From Verrucomicrobiaceae bacterium (GTDB lineage Bacteria; Verrucomicrobiota; Verrucomicrobiia; Verrucomicrobiales; Akkermansiaceae), in contig JAIXOR010000031.1 in assembly GCA_027486655.1 (NCBI GenBank), positions 1-37,483 on the forward strand: a stretch of DNA of 37,483 nt. The letters are read 5' to 3'. The position numbers and the translations under genes were made by a program. Shown here piece by piece: positions 1 to 7,512 of this stretch (positions within the stretch are counted from its first letter, which is position 1; each line of letters begins with the position of its first letter). Under the pieces are notes generated by a model. That model saw only the letters and a program-made list of their open reading frames with translations. It ran no database searches and was not told the DNA's origin.

Positions 1-1570
1 GGAAGGCGAAGACGGTGGCACCCGTGGCGGCGGAACCCGTGGTGAAGTCGACGCTGGCACGGGCCCAGCTGTTAGAGGATCGGGTGGTGGTGACTTGGGA
101 TGCGCCGTGGTTTTTCACACCAAAGGTGAGGCCGGCATTGCCATTGGTGGTCCATCCGCTGAGGCGATAGGCGGTGGACGGGGTGAGGCCGACGACCTCC
201 TGCTCGACGCCGGCGCTGGAGCCGCTGGCGGGGATCTTCCATGCGAACTCGCCGTCGTAGGCGGAGTCTGCGGAGATCGTCGCGCCGCCGTAAGCGTTGG
301 TCCAAGGGATGGACGCGTCGTGTTCGAGATGGCCGTTGGGTACGGTGGCGGCGCGGCGCAGGAGGAAATCATCGACAAAGCCGGTGGACCCGATGTTGGC
401 GGAGTAGGCGAAGAGCGCGGCGGTGCGGTTGTTAGGGCCGGTGGTGAAGGGAACGGTGGCCTTGGTGTAGGTGGCGGACGTCAGGGTCTGGCCGGTTTGG
501 GGGGCTCCGTGGTTCTTGGCGGCGATGAAGAGTCCGGGCGAGGTGGCACCGGCATTGCCCCATGCATTCAGGATGTAGGGGGTGTCGGGCAGCAGGCCAC
601 GCACGGTTTGTTCGACCGACGAACCGCCGGAGGTCGGCGCGATCCTGGCGGCGGCGGGATCATTTCGTCCTCCCGAGGCAGACCAAGTGGCCTGCCCGGT
701 CGCGCTGAAGGGGCCGATCTTCCCTTCGAAGTCGCCGTTGACGACCGTTTCGGAACGTCGATAGACGCGGACGTAGTCCACCCGCATTTTGGTCGTGGTG
801 GTGGCAAGTGTCCCGTAGCCTGCGGATGGAACAGAGCCGGCCCAGGTGGTGCTTGTTTGATCCACCTCGCTGCTGAGGATGATGAATTCACTGCGCTGGG
901 AGACCGGCGAGTTGGTGGCGTTGTTGTTGATGGTCCAGCGCAGGACGCCATCAATATAGAACTTCTGCTGGGTGGGCGTCCACTCCATGCCGTAGATGTG
1001 GTAGCCTGTGCCGAGGCCTAGATTTGGCGAGCTGTATCCGGTGCTGCGGTGGGCTGCGCCGTAGCCGTCCCAGTGGATGTTGCCGACGACCAGTCCGTCG
1101 ATGTTGTTTCCGGATCCGTCGATCGTGCGGTGCTCGCAGATGTCGATTTCGGTCCCTGCGCTGTTGGGCGAACCGATGGGGCTTCCCATGGTGGGCGACT
1201 GCATCCAGAAGGCCGACCACATGCCGGGCGAGCTGTCGTAGTCGATGCGGGCCTCGATGTAGCCGTAGGTGTAAGGGTAGGTTTCCTGGGTGGAGATCAT
1301 CCCGGTGTAGTGGGTGCCTCCGCTGGTGTAGGTGGATATGGTGAGCGCACCATCGGCGACGGCCACGGCGCTGGGTGAGTTGATGGCATCGCGGCGGGGG
1401 CCGGCAAGCCAGTGGCGCCATTTGGTCGTGTCCATGGTGGTGCCCTCGAATTCATCGTTCCATGCAAGTGTCCATCCAGCGCCGGTGGGCGTGGCGGCGC
1501 TGATCAGCGCGGTTGTGCCCAGCGCTGCCGCGAGCAGCGTGGTGACGAGGGCGAAAGGCTGGAGAGGCAT
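1..1570 (-). CDS. Secreted glycoside hydrolase family 16 enzyme with tandem CBM-like modules (3' end cut by window edge)
   Basis: The frame is open from an ATG at 1570 to the left edge (523 codons, no stop in the window). The N-terminus is a signal peptide (LVTTLLAAALGTTALISA) followed by the typical GH16 opening WNDEFEG at about residue 37. The GH16 catalytic motif EIDICE spans residues 141-146. By family knowledge E141 is the nucleophile, D143 the assistant and E146 the acid/base, and the ExDxxE spacing is the beta-bulge type found in laminarinases, agarases and relatives, so the enzyme probably cleaves a beta-glucan or beta-galactan outside the cytoplasm. The GH16 domain ends near residue 270 (MRVDYVRVYRR). 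Two related modules follow (about 275-400 and 405-523+), each with an NG[DH][FL]E start and a K-N-H-G-A core. They resemble CBM4/9-type carbohydrate-binding modules. There is no Shine-Dalgarno sequence. The gene starts 68 nt after the GH30-like fusion gene. Exact substrate is unknown. Confidence 0.9.
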   Translation of the reverse strand, partial: MPLQPFALVTTLLAAALGTTALISAATPTGAGWTLAWNDEFEGTTMDTTKWRHWLAGPRRDAINSPSAVAVADGALTISTYTSGGTHYTGMISTQETYPYTYGYIEARIDYDSSPGMWSAFWMQSPTMGSPIGSPNSAGTEIDICEHRTIDGSGNNIDGLVVGNIHWDGYGAAHRSTGYSSPNLGLGTGYHIYGMEWTPTQQKFYIDGVLRWTINNNATNSPVSQRSEFIILSSEVDQTSTTWAGSVPSAGYGTLATTTTKMRVDYVRVYRRSETVVNGDFEGKIGPFSATGQATWSASGGRNDPAAARIAPTSGGSSVEQTVRGLLPDTPYILNAWGNAGATSPGLFIAAKNHGAPQTGQTLTSATYTKATVPFTTGPNNRTAALFAYSANIGSTGFVDDFLLRRAATVPNGHLEHDASIPWTNAYGGATISADSAYDGEFAWKIPASGSSAGVEQEVVGLTPSTAYRLSGWTTNGNAGLTFGVKNHGASQVTTTRSSNSWARASVDFTTGSAATGATVFAF

Positions 1571-1638
1571 GCAGGAATCAGGTTCGATGCAGTTTCAGAA
1601 ACGCGCAACTGAAAGCAAGCCCACTCGTGGTTTGGGAG
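1571..1638. other. Short intergenic gap before the GH16 gene
   Basis: This gap of 68 nt lies between the stop of the GH30-like fusion gene and the GH16 start. It contains only a weak inverted repeat (TTTCAG...CTGAAA, 10-nt loop, minus strand) and no recognisable promoter or ribosome binding site. The GH16 gene could be transcribed by read-through from the upstream gene. Confidence 0.4.
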
Positions 1639-4600
1639 TCAAGGTGCCGCGGTGAGCCTGAGCCGGACGAAGCGGCGGTTCCCGGTGCCGGCAGGGATGA
1701 GGGTGCGGATTGATTCGCGGGTGGCGTCGATGGATGCCGGGGCGTTGGAGCTGGCGGGCGTCCACGGTGCGGCGAGGGTGTCCGACCATTCCACCGTGAA
1801 GGTCACGCCATCGGACGATGCGGCCTTGCTGCGGGTGTAGGCGAATTCGAGGTTCGCGCCGTTTCGGGTCAGGGTGGGCGTCATCCGGGTGGCGGCGAAG
1901 GGGTCCTGGCCGGTGGCGAATTCGAACAGGTTTGATTCGCCGTCGTTGTTGGGGTCGAACGAATCTGAGGCGTTGCCGAGGTTGGCGGCGCCACCGAAGT
2001 ACTGTTGGCGCCATGCCTCCTGATGGCTCAGCGGTGCATCGGAGTTGATCAGAACGGTCGTGATGGAATAGGGCGCGAGCACGAGGTTGCGATTGCCGGT
2101 GAGGGCGGCACCGCTGAGGTTTTCGGTGAGCGTGATGCGTTGCTGCGCCGAGCCGTCATCCGCGGTTTTGTAAACTTTCCACAGCCGTCGCGCCGGATCG
2201 CTTGCCCAGTGGGCGGAGGTCTGCACGGTGGGATAACTGTAGCCCGCGCTGTTGTTGATCATCACCAGGATCAACTGGTCGGGAATGCCAGCGCCGGTGG
2301 AGTGGCGGTAGAGGGTGGTTTTCAGGTCCGGGTCTGAGCTCGTCGCGGCAGAGCGCCAGTCCCCGGGGCGGATGAATTTGCTGTAGTGTCCGAGTGCGCA
2401 GAAAGTGGCAGAGGCGGGCGAAAGGCTGAGGCCCCACATCAGGTAGGTGTTGGCCTTTTCGATGGCAAAGACGTTGTGCATGGGCAGGGCGTGCTGCATC
2501 CAGGCGGGAATCCCGGGGCCGTAGTTGTCATCGCCGAAGAACTCCGTCATGTAGATGGTGGAAGCCGGATAGGCCGCGCGCAGGCCGGAGAGGTTCGTGG
2601 TGTTGTTTCCCACATTGTTGGTGGATCCCTGATAGGGGTGATGGGCAATGGCGGCGAAGGAGTTCGCGGGAACGTTGTTGATGTAGCTGGAAATGACGGA
2701 AGGGCTGCCCGTCGTGGTATCGGGTCCGACAAACTTCACGAACCCGAATCCATTCGCCTGGAAGGCGCTCTTCACCGCGGCAAGTGCCTGGGGATAGCCA
2801 GCCTTGGTGCTGGTTTCCACGCTGTTCAGATAACAGCCCGCCTGCCATGCGGCGTAGAACGGATTGCCGCTGGGAGTGAAATCCGGTTCGTTCTGGATCG
2901 AGATGAAATCGGGGATGGCCTTTTCCACCGGCAGCGTGGAGTTGTCCCGCAGATATTGAAGCGAGCGCAGCCACCAGTTCGCGAAATCCGCATAGCGATA
3001 GGCGTTGCCTGTTTTTGCGAGGGTTCCGCCGTTCGCGCTGCCGGTGCTTTTGAAACGTCCGGGCGGCGACCAGGAGGATATTGTGAGCAGGCCGTCCGGC
3101 TGGATGGCGCGGAACATTTGAATGAACCTGACATTGTCCGAATCCCATCCGGACCAGAAAATTTCCGGTTCATCCAAAGCACACTCGAAGGAGTTGGACA
3201 GGCGCACGAACGAGATGTTGAGACCGTCCAGGGAGAAGGCCAGATTGAAGTTGGATGTGTTCCACGCGATGTTCTGCGGACCGAGACAGAAGTTCGCTCC
3301 GATGCCGTGGATCTGCTGGTTGGTGGTGGCGGGGGTGAGCGTCACGGTGGAAGGCGTGAAGCTGGTATTGGCGACCACCGTGATGATTCCGCTGGAGGCA
3401 AACTGGCTGGTGTTCCAAGCCAGACCGTAGTCCAAGGGGGGCAGCAGCGTGCTGGCGAAACTTCCGGTCACCTGCCCGCCACTGATCGAGACGGTGAACC
3501 TGTCTCCTGCTTGCAAGGCAGGGCCGGCGTTGATGACCCGCAAGGTGCCGCCGCGGTTAAGCGTTCCGGAAATGGTCAGGTTGCTGGCAGCAGGTGAGCG
3601 TGTCCGGTCGATGCTGAGGTCGAGGAAACCGCCGAGCGAGAGGGTGCCGGTCGCGTTGATCGACGCTTGATTGACTTGGGTCGCATCCAGCGTGCCGCCG
3701 GTCTGGACGGTCACCGTGCTATTGAGAGTCAGCGAGCCGCCAAGGGTGCCACCCGAGGTCACGGTCACCGGTCCATGAACGACTCCGGTGCCGCCGAGGG
3801 TGGCTCCACTGGCGACGGTGACGGCGCTGGCGGCGGCGAGGGAGCCAGGGCTGTTGACCAGCAGGGTGCCGTCGTTGACGCTCGTGGGGCCGGTGTAGGT
3901 GTTGGTTCCAGTTAGGACGATGGTGCCGTCGCCGTCCTTGACGAGTCCGTGGGCTCCGCCGGTTTCGCCGATGTTGCCGCTGATGTTGCTGCTGATGGTT
4001 CCGGTGCCGCTGTTCGCGCCGATGTGTCCGTCGCCGCTGCCGGTGATGGGACCGGCCAGAGTGATGTCGCCGGCCCAGGTGGCGTTTCCTTCGATGCGGA
4101 GCTGGCCGAGGGATTCGCCGGTGTTCCCTCCATAGAGGACCAGGGCCGCCTGGTGTGTGCCGGAGTTGGTGAAGAGCGTGGCGTTTTCAAGGACACGAAT
4201 CGTGGCGGACGGGTGGTCGAGCCCGTTCATCTGCACCTTGCCCGCGCCGGGGGCGGCTCCGGTGCCGACATTCCAATTGCCGGTGAAGTTCGAGTAGTTG
4301 CCGTTGAGCAGGGTAGTGGCGGTGCCGGTTCCGAGGGTGACGTTGACGACACCGCTTCCTGATAGAGAGGAGGAAAGACCGGTATAGTTCACGGCCCCCG
4401 CGTTGAGGTCGAGGGTGCCGTGGTTCACCACCGTGCCCGCGCCGAGCGCGTTGGAGGCGGTGGCGGTGATCTTCCCCTCGTGGATCGTGGTGCTGCCGGA
4501 GAATGTGTTAGAACCTGATAGCGTGAGGGTGCCGGTTCCTGACTTGGTCAGCGACATGCGGGAAGTCGTTGCAGGCACGATGTTCGAGGTGACGGTGATG

Positions 4601-7365
4601 TTTCCCTTGCCGCTGAAGAGCATGGCGCGCTGGATGTTCCCGGAGCCGCCGGGGCCCCAGTTTCCGGTGTTCAGGAAAACGAGCGGATTCGCGGATTCGT
4701 TGACGAAGGAGTGGCTGGTGTTGGTGGATGGGCCGCCAAGGGTGAATGGCAGTGCGCCTTGGAACGTGACGGCTCCGGCACCGGGCGCGACCATGATGGA
4801 GGCGATCCGGGCGGATGCCCCGGTGGAACCGGTGATGGTGACGGGGTTGCTTTGGTTCGCCGCGAAGCTGAAGACCATGCCGCTGGTGCCGACCGCGCCG
4901 CCGATGGCGCTGGAGAGCGTGAGATCGGTGGTGGCGGGATCGGTGCCGTTGAAAAAAGCGCCGTAGGGGTTGGAAGTCGTCGCGTTCGGAGAGTAATTCG
5001 TCCCGGTGGCGACGTTGGTGCCGGTGTTTCCCGCACCGCCGGTCCAAACATTGGAATTGATGATGTCTGCGCTCAGTCCGGTGGGCTGGATGAGGCTGTA
5101 TCTCGCAGCGGACGCGCCGTTGAGCGTGGCGGTGGACGTGACGGGGATGTTGGTGCCGGGATTGGCGTTGGCGAATACCCCGGTGGGAACGAGCGTGACG
5201 TGGTCGCCGTTCTCCACGCCGGTCAGCGTCCCGGAAATCGAGGCGGCGGTGGTGCCGTCGAAGTATTTGTCCACAGCGGCGGCGTTGGTGACCGTTAGAG
5301 GTTTGGGCGCGACCGACTGGGCGGGGACCAGCGGCGCGGACGTGCTTTCGAGATACGGGGAGGCTCCCTCATAGACCGCCACGAGGTTCGAATGGGATCC
5401 TACAGCAATTGCCGTGTCTGCCGGTGTGATCACACAAGTTCCTCCCGACAATTCTCCTGTGCCGATGAGTGTCCCTCCCGGGCCGCCGTTGAACAACTGG
5501 ACGGTGCCGTTGGCGGTGGGCGGACTGACGCTGACGAGGAACTGAAGTGTATCACCGTAGATCGATCCTGCCGGAGTTCTCGCGTTCCGTGCCAAGGTGG
5601 TGGCCGTTTGGGGATTGGCAACAAACAGTTCGAGGTTCCCGCCGTTGATCCGGAGTTGAGCGAATCTGCCTGCTTGAATGCCCTGCCCACCGACGAATCC
5701 GTTGAATGTTGGAGACCCGGAAATCGTGCCGGATGCCTGGGAAACAATGATATAGATTCCATCACCAAGCGGAGTTGCTGAGTTGTTGTTGATAGTGACC
5801 GTGCCATCGAGGGACAGAGTGCCGGAGGAAATTGTTAGGGCGGGATGGTTTGAATCCCCGGTGAAGGCAACGGGATTGTAATTCAAGATGACGGGCGATG
5901 TTCCGAGAGGGATCGCTGCGCTAGCTTTGAGATCGCCCCCGTTTGACACCAGCGGAATGCCGCCGGGCCAGACGGGGTTTGCGGTTAGATCGAGGCATGC
6001 GCCGGATGCAATGGTGATGTTTTGGCTGGCGGCAAGCGATCCGGATGCCCCCAGGGCCAGCGTGCCGGCATTGATGAGTGTGGGGCCGAGGTAGGTGTTC
6101 GTGCCATTGAGAGTGAGCGTGCCATTTCCGGATTTGGTGAGACCTCCGCCGGGCGAGGCTGCATCCTCTGTCAGGGCTTGGGAAATCGTAATGGCGAAAC
6201 CTCCATCATCGATGAGCGCGCCTCCCGCCCTTACTCTGGCGTTGGTGGCGGATGCCAGGAACGTGGTGCTGTTGCCCCCGGCCTTCAGGGTGCCACCGTT
6301 GAAGTTCACGTTGAATGTGAGGGATCCTTTGGTGAGCGCGGAAACTGTTAGGGTTCCGCTGTTGAGGGTGAGCGTGCCGCTGGCGGAGCCGCTTCCCTGT
6401 CCGAACCGGGCCTGCCCGGTGGATGTCACCGAGCCGCCATTCAAAGTGAGTCCTGCCGCGACGCTGTTGCCGGTGCCGACGTCGAGACTGGTGAATTGCA
6501 GAGAGGTGCCGGCGTTCACCTGGAGTGTGCCGCGATTCCCCTGAAAAGCACCAAGCGTGACTGCGCCACTGTTTTGCAGTTCTAGCAGGCCGGTGCTGTC
6601 CTTGATGAACCGCACTCCGTTTCCCGTGATCGGTCCTGTTAGGGTAATCGCGCCGGTACCGCCGAACCGTGTTTGCTGCAACAGGGTCATGCTTCCGCCA
6701 AAGGTCACGGACGTTGTTCCACTGTTGAGGAACGCGCCCACATCGAATCCATTGGCATTGCTGTTCAGGGTGATGGGGACGACCGCTGCAGGGGAAAAAC
6801 CGGCGAGGTCGAGAATGCCGCCTCCGGTGACGGAAAGCCCGGATGTCTGGCTGCCGGAACCGCCCAAAGCGCCAGAGGCTCCGAGTCTGAGACGACCCGC
6901 GCGGACTTCCGTGGGGCCGGTATAGGAATTCGCCGCGCCGAGAACGAGCGTGCCGCTCCCTGCTTTCACCAGGCCGGAGTTGCCCTGGATGGCTGCGGAA
7001 ATGGTGGCGGATTTCCCTGTTCCGAGTGCGTTGACTGTGATCGTCGGCGTGGTGCCTGCGAGGATCAGGTTGTTGGAGGGAGTGCCGTTGTTGTCGAGGG
7101 TCCAACTTGCGGCGGTGGTGGTGATGGTGTCGCCGAAAACCAGGTTTGTCAGGGTGCGATCGCCGTCGAGACGGACCGTGACATCGGCGGTGATGTCGAG
7201 CGTATTGAAATCCGCCGTCGATCCCAAACCATCCGCCGTGGTGAATGCGGACCATTTGGTTGGATCGCTCCAGTTTCCTCCGCCGGGGGCGGTCCATGTG
7301 CCGTCCGCCGCTCGAAGTTCCAGCGGGGTGAGGAGGGACAGCAGGATGGGAAACGCTTTGAGCAT
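1639..7365 (-). CDS. Autotransporter-associated beta-strand repeat protein fused to a GH30-like glycoside hydrolase
   Basis: The protein is 1908 aa from the ATG at 7365. An in-frame GTG six codons upstream (7383) is an alternative start. A signal peptide (MLKAFPILLSLLTPLELRA) is followed by ABSR units of the form GxGxLTLxGxNTYxGPTxVxxGTL over about residues 20-590 and 780-1330, interrupted by an Ig-like segment (about 595-690) and a YDG-type domain (KYFDGTTAASISGTLTGV, about 690-775). The catalytic region spans about 1345-1780: it opens with QIHGIGANF, has IQNEPDF with E1493 as candidate acid/base, and YMTEFFG with E1608 as candidate nucleophile. This clan GH-A pattern fits GH30 best, though other GH-A families cannot be excluded. 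The tail holds DPNNDGESNLFEF, TVEWSDTL and a terminal RRFVRLRL. There is no beta-barrel. Likely role: a secreted enzyme carried on a long beta-helical stalk, acting on an extracellular polysaccharide such as a xylan or beta-glucan; the substrate is inferred only from family membership. Confidence 0.88.
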   Translation of the reverse strand: MLKAFPILLSLLTPLELRAADGTWTAPGGGNWSDPTKWSAFTTADGLGSTADFNTLDITADVTVRLDGDRTLTNLVFGDTITTTAASWTLDNNGTPSNNLILAGTTPTITVNALGTGKSATISAAIQGNSGLVKAGSGTLVLGAANSYTGPTEVRAGRLRLGASGALGGSGSQTSGLSVTGGGILDLAGFSPAAVVPITLNSNANGFDVGAFLNSGTTSVTFGGSMTLLQQTRFGGTGAITLTGPITGNGVRFIKDSTGLLELQNSGAVTLGAFQGNRGTLQVNAGTSLQFTSLDVGTGNSVAAGLTLNGGSVTSTGQARFGQGSGSASGTLTLNSGTLTVSALTKGSLTFNVNFNGGTLKAGGNSTTFLASATNARVRAGGALIDDGGFAITISQALTEDAASPGGGLTKSGNGTLTLNGTNTYLGPTLINAGTLALGASGSLAASQNITIASGACLDLTANPVWPGGIPLVSNGGDLKASAAIPLGTSPVILNYNPVAFTGDSNHPALTISSGTLSLDGTVTINNNSATPLGDGIYIIVSQASGTISGSPTFNGFVGGQGIQAGRFAQLRINGGNLELFVANPQTATTLARNARTPAGSIYGDTLQFLVSVSPPTANGTVQLFNGGPGGTLIGTGELSGGTCVITPADTAIAVGSHSNLVAVYEGASPYLESTSAPLVPAQSVAPKPLTVTNAAAVDKYFDGTTAASISGTLTGVENGDHVTLVPTGVFANANPGTNIPVTSTATLNGASAARYSLIQPTGLSADIINSNVWTGGAGNTGTNVATGTNYSPNATTSNPYGAFFNGTDPATTDLTLSSAIGGAVGTSGMVFSFAANQSNPVTITGSTGASARIASIMVAPGAGAVTFQGALPFTLGGPSTNTSHSFVNESANPLVFLNTGNWGPGGSGNIQRAMLFSGKGNITVTSNIVPATTSRMSLTKSGTGTLTLSGSNTFSGSTTIHEGKITATASNALGAGTVVNHGTLDLNAGAVNYTGLSSSLSGSGVVNVTLGTGTATTLLNGNYSNFTGNWNVGTGAAPGAGKVQMNGLDHPSATIRVLENATLFTNSGTHQAALVLYGGNTGESLGQLRIEGNATWAGDITLAGPITGSGDGHIGANSGTGTISSNISGNIGETGGAHGLVKDGDGTIVLTGTNTYTGPTSVNDGTLLVNSPGSLAAASAVTVASGATLGGTGVVHGPVTVTSGGTLGGSLTLNSTVTVQTGGTLDATQVNQASINATGTLSLGGFLDLSIDRTRSPAASNLTISGTLNRGGTLRVINAGPALQAGDRFTVSISGGQVTGSFASTLLPPLDYGLAWNTSQFASSGIITVVANTSFTPSTVTLTPATTNQQIHGIGANFCLGPQNIAWNTSNFNLAFSLDGLNISFVRLSNSFECALDEPEIFWSGWDSDNVRFIQMFRAIQPDGLLTISSWSPPGRFKSTGSANGGTLAKTGNAYRYADFANWWLRSLQYLRDNSTLPVEKAIPDFISIQNEPDFTPSGNPFYAAWQAGCYLNSVETSTKAGYPQALAAVKSAFQANGFGFVKFVGPDTTTGSPSVISSYINNVPANSFAAIAHHPYQGSTNNVGNNTTNLSGLRAAYPASTIYMTEFFGDDNYGPGIPAWMQHALPMHNVFAIEKANTYLMWGLSLSPASATFCALGHYSKFIRPGDWRSAATSSDPDLKTTLYRHSTGAGIPDQLILVMINNSAGYSYPTVQTSAHWASDPARRLWKVYKTADDGSAQQRITLTENLSGAALTGNRNLVLAPYSITTVLINSDAPLSHQEAWRQQYFGGAANLGNASDSFDPNNDGESNLFEFATGQDPFAATRMTPTLTRNGANLEFAYTRSKAASSDGVTFTVEWSDTLAAPWTPASSNAPASIDATRESIRTLIPAGTGNRRFVRLRLTAAP
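3865..4480 (-). repeat. ABSR module 2 (KVQMNGLD type), copy in the GH30-like fusion gene
   Basis: A segment of about 205 residues runs from GKITATASNALG to TNTYTGPT. It contains GNWNVGTG, AGKVQMNGLD, GQLRIEGNATWAG and GETGG. It is collinear with a segment of the 1263-aa repeat protein at about 14012-14620 and with no other gene in the window. Boundaries are approximate. Confidence 0.7.
6090..6891 (-). repeat. ABSR module 1 (IDDGG type), copy in the GH30-like fusion gene
   Basis: A segment of about 265 residues runs from RLGASGALGG to GTNTYLGPT. It contains KDSTGLLELQNSG, GNRGTLQV, GTLTLNSGTLTV, NFNGGTLKA and GGALIDDGG. Collinear copies occur in the PEP-CTERM gene (about 7985-8800) and the 1263-aa repeat gene (about 13182-14010). 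Boundaries are approximate. Confidence 0.75.
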
Positions 7366-7512
7366 GGATTTGAGCGACGGCACTTCAATCGAGTAACGGT
7401 CAACCAGTCAGGCAAGACGGGAGAATGCGCTTACTTGAAAGGTCGTTGCAGCATAGGTGGATCTCAGGTTTCCATCTCGGGATTCCACCCGCAACCGTTG
7501 GATTGTGGATTT
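7366..7512. other. Intergenic gap between the PEP-CTERM gene and the GH30-like fusion gene
   Basis: This 147-nt gap holds a candidate terminator hairpin (7445-7495) and, nearer the downstream gene, a stretch reading GTAAGCGCATTCTCCC on the minus strand. That stretch resembles GTAAGCGTGCGTTTCTCCC upstream of the 1263-aa repeat gene and could be part of a promoter or leader. No Shine-Dalgarno sequence precedes either candidate start of the downstream gene. Confidence 0.35.
7445..7495 (-). terminator. Candidate terminator hairpin after the PEP-CTERM gene
   Basis: Complementary outer arms GTTGC (7445-7449) and GCAAC (7491-7495) enclose inner arms GGTGGATC (7456-7463) and GATTCCACC (7481-7489) with one bulged base and a 17-nt loop. 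It lies just after the stop at 7513 in the direction of transcription. No clear T-run follows, so Rho-independent termination is only possible. Confidence 0.35.
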
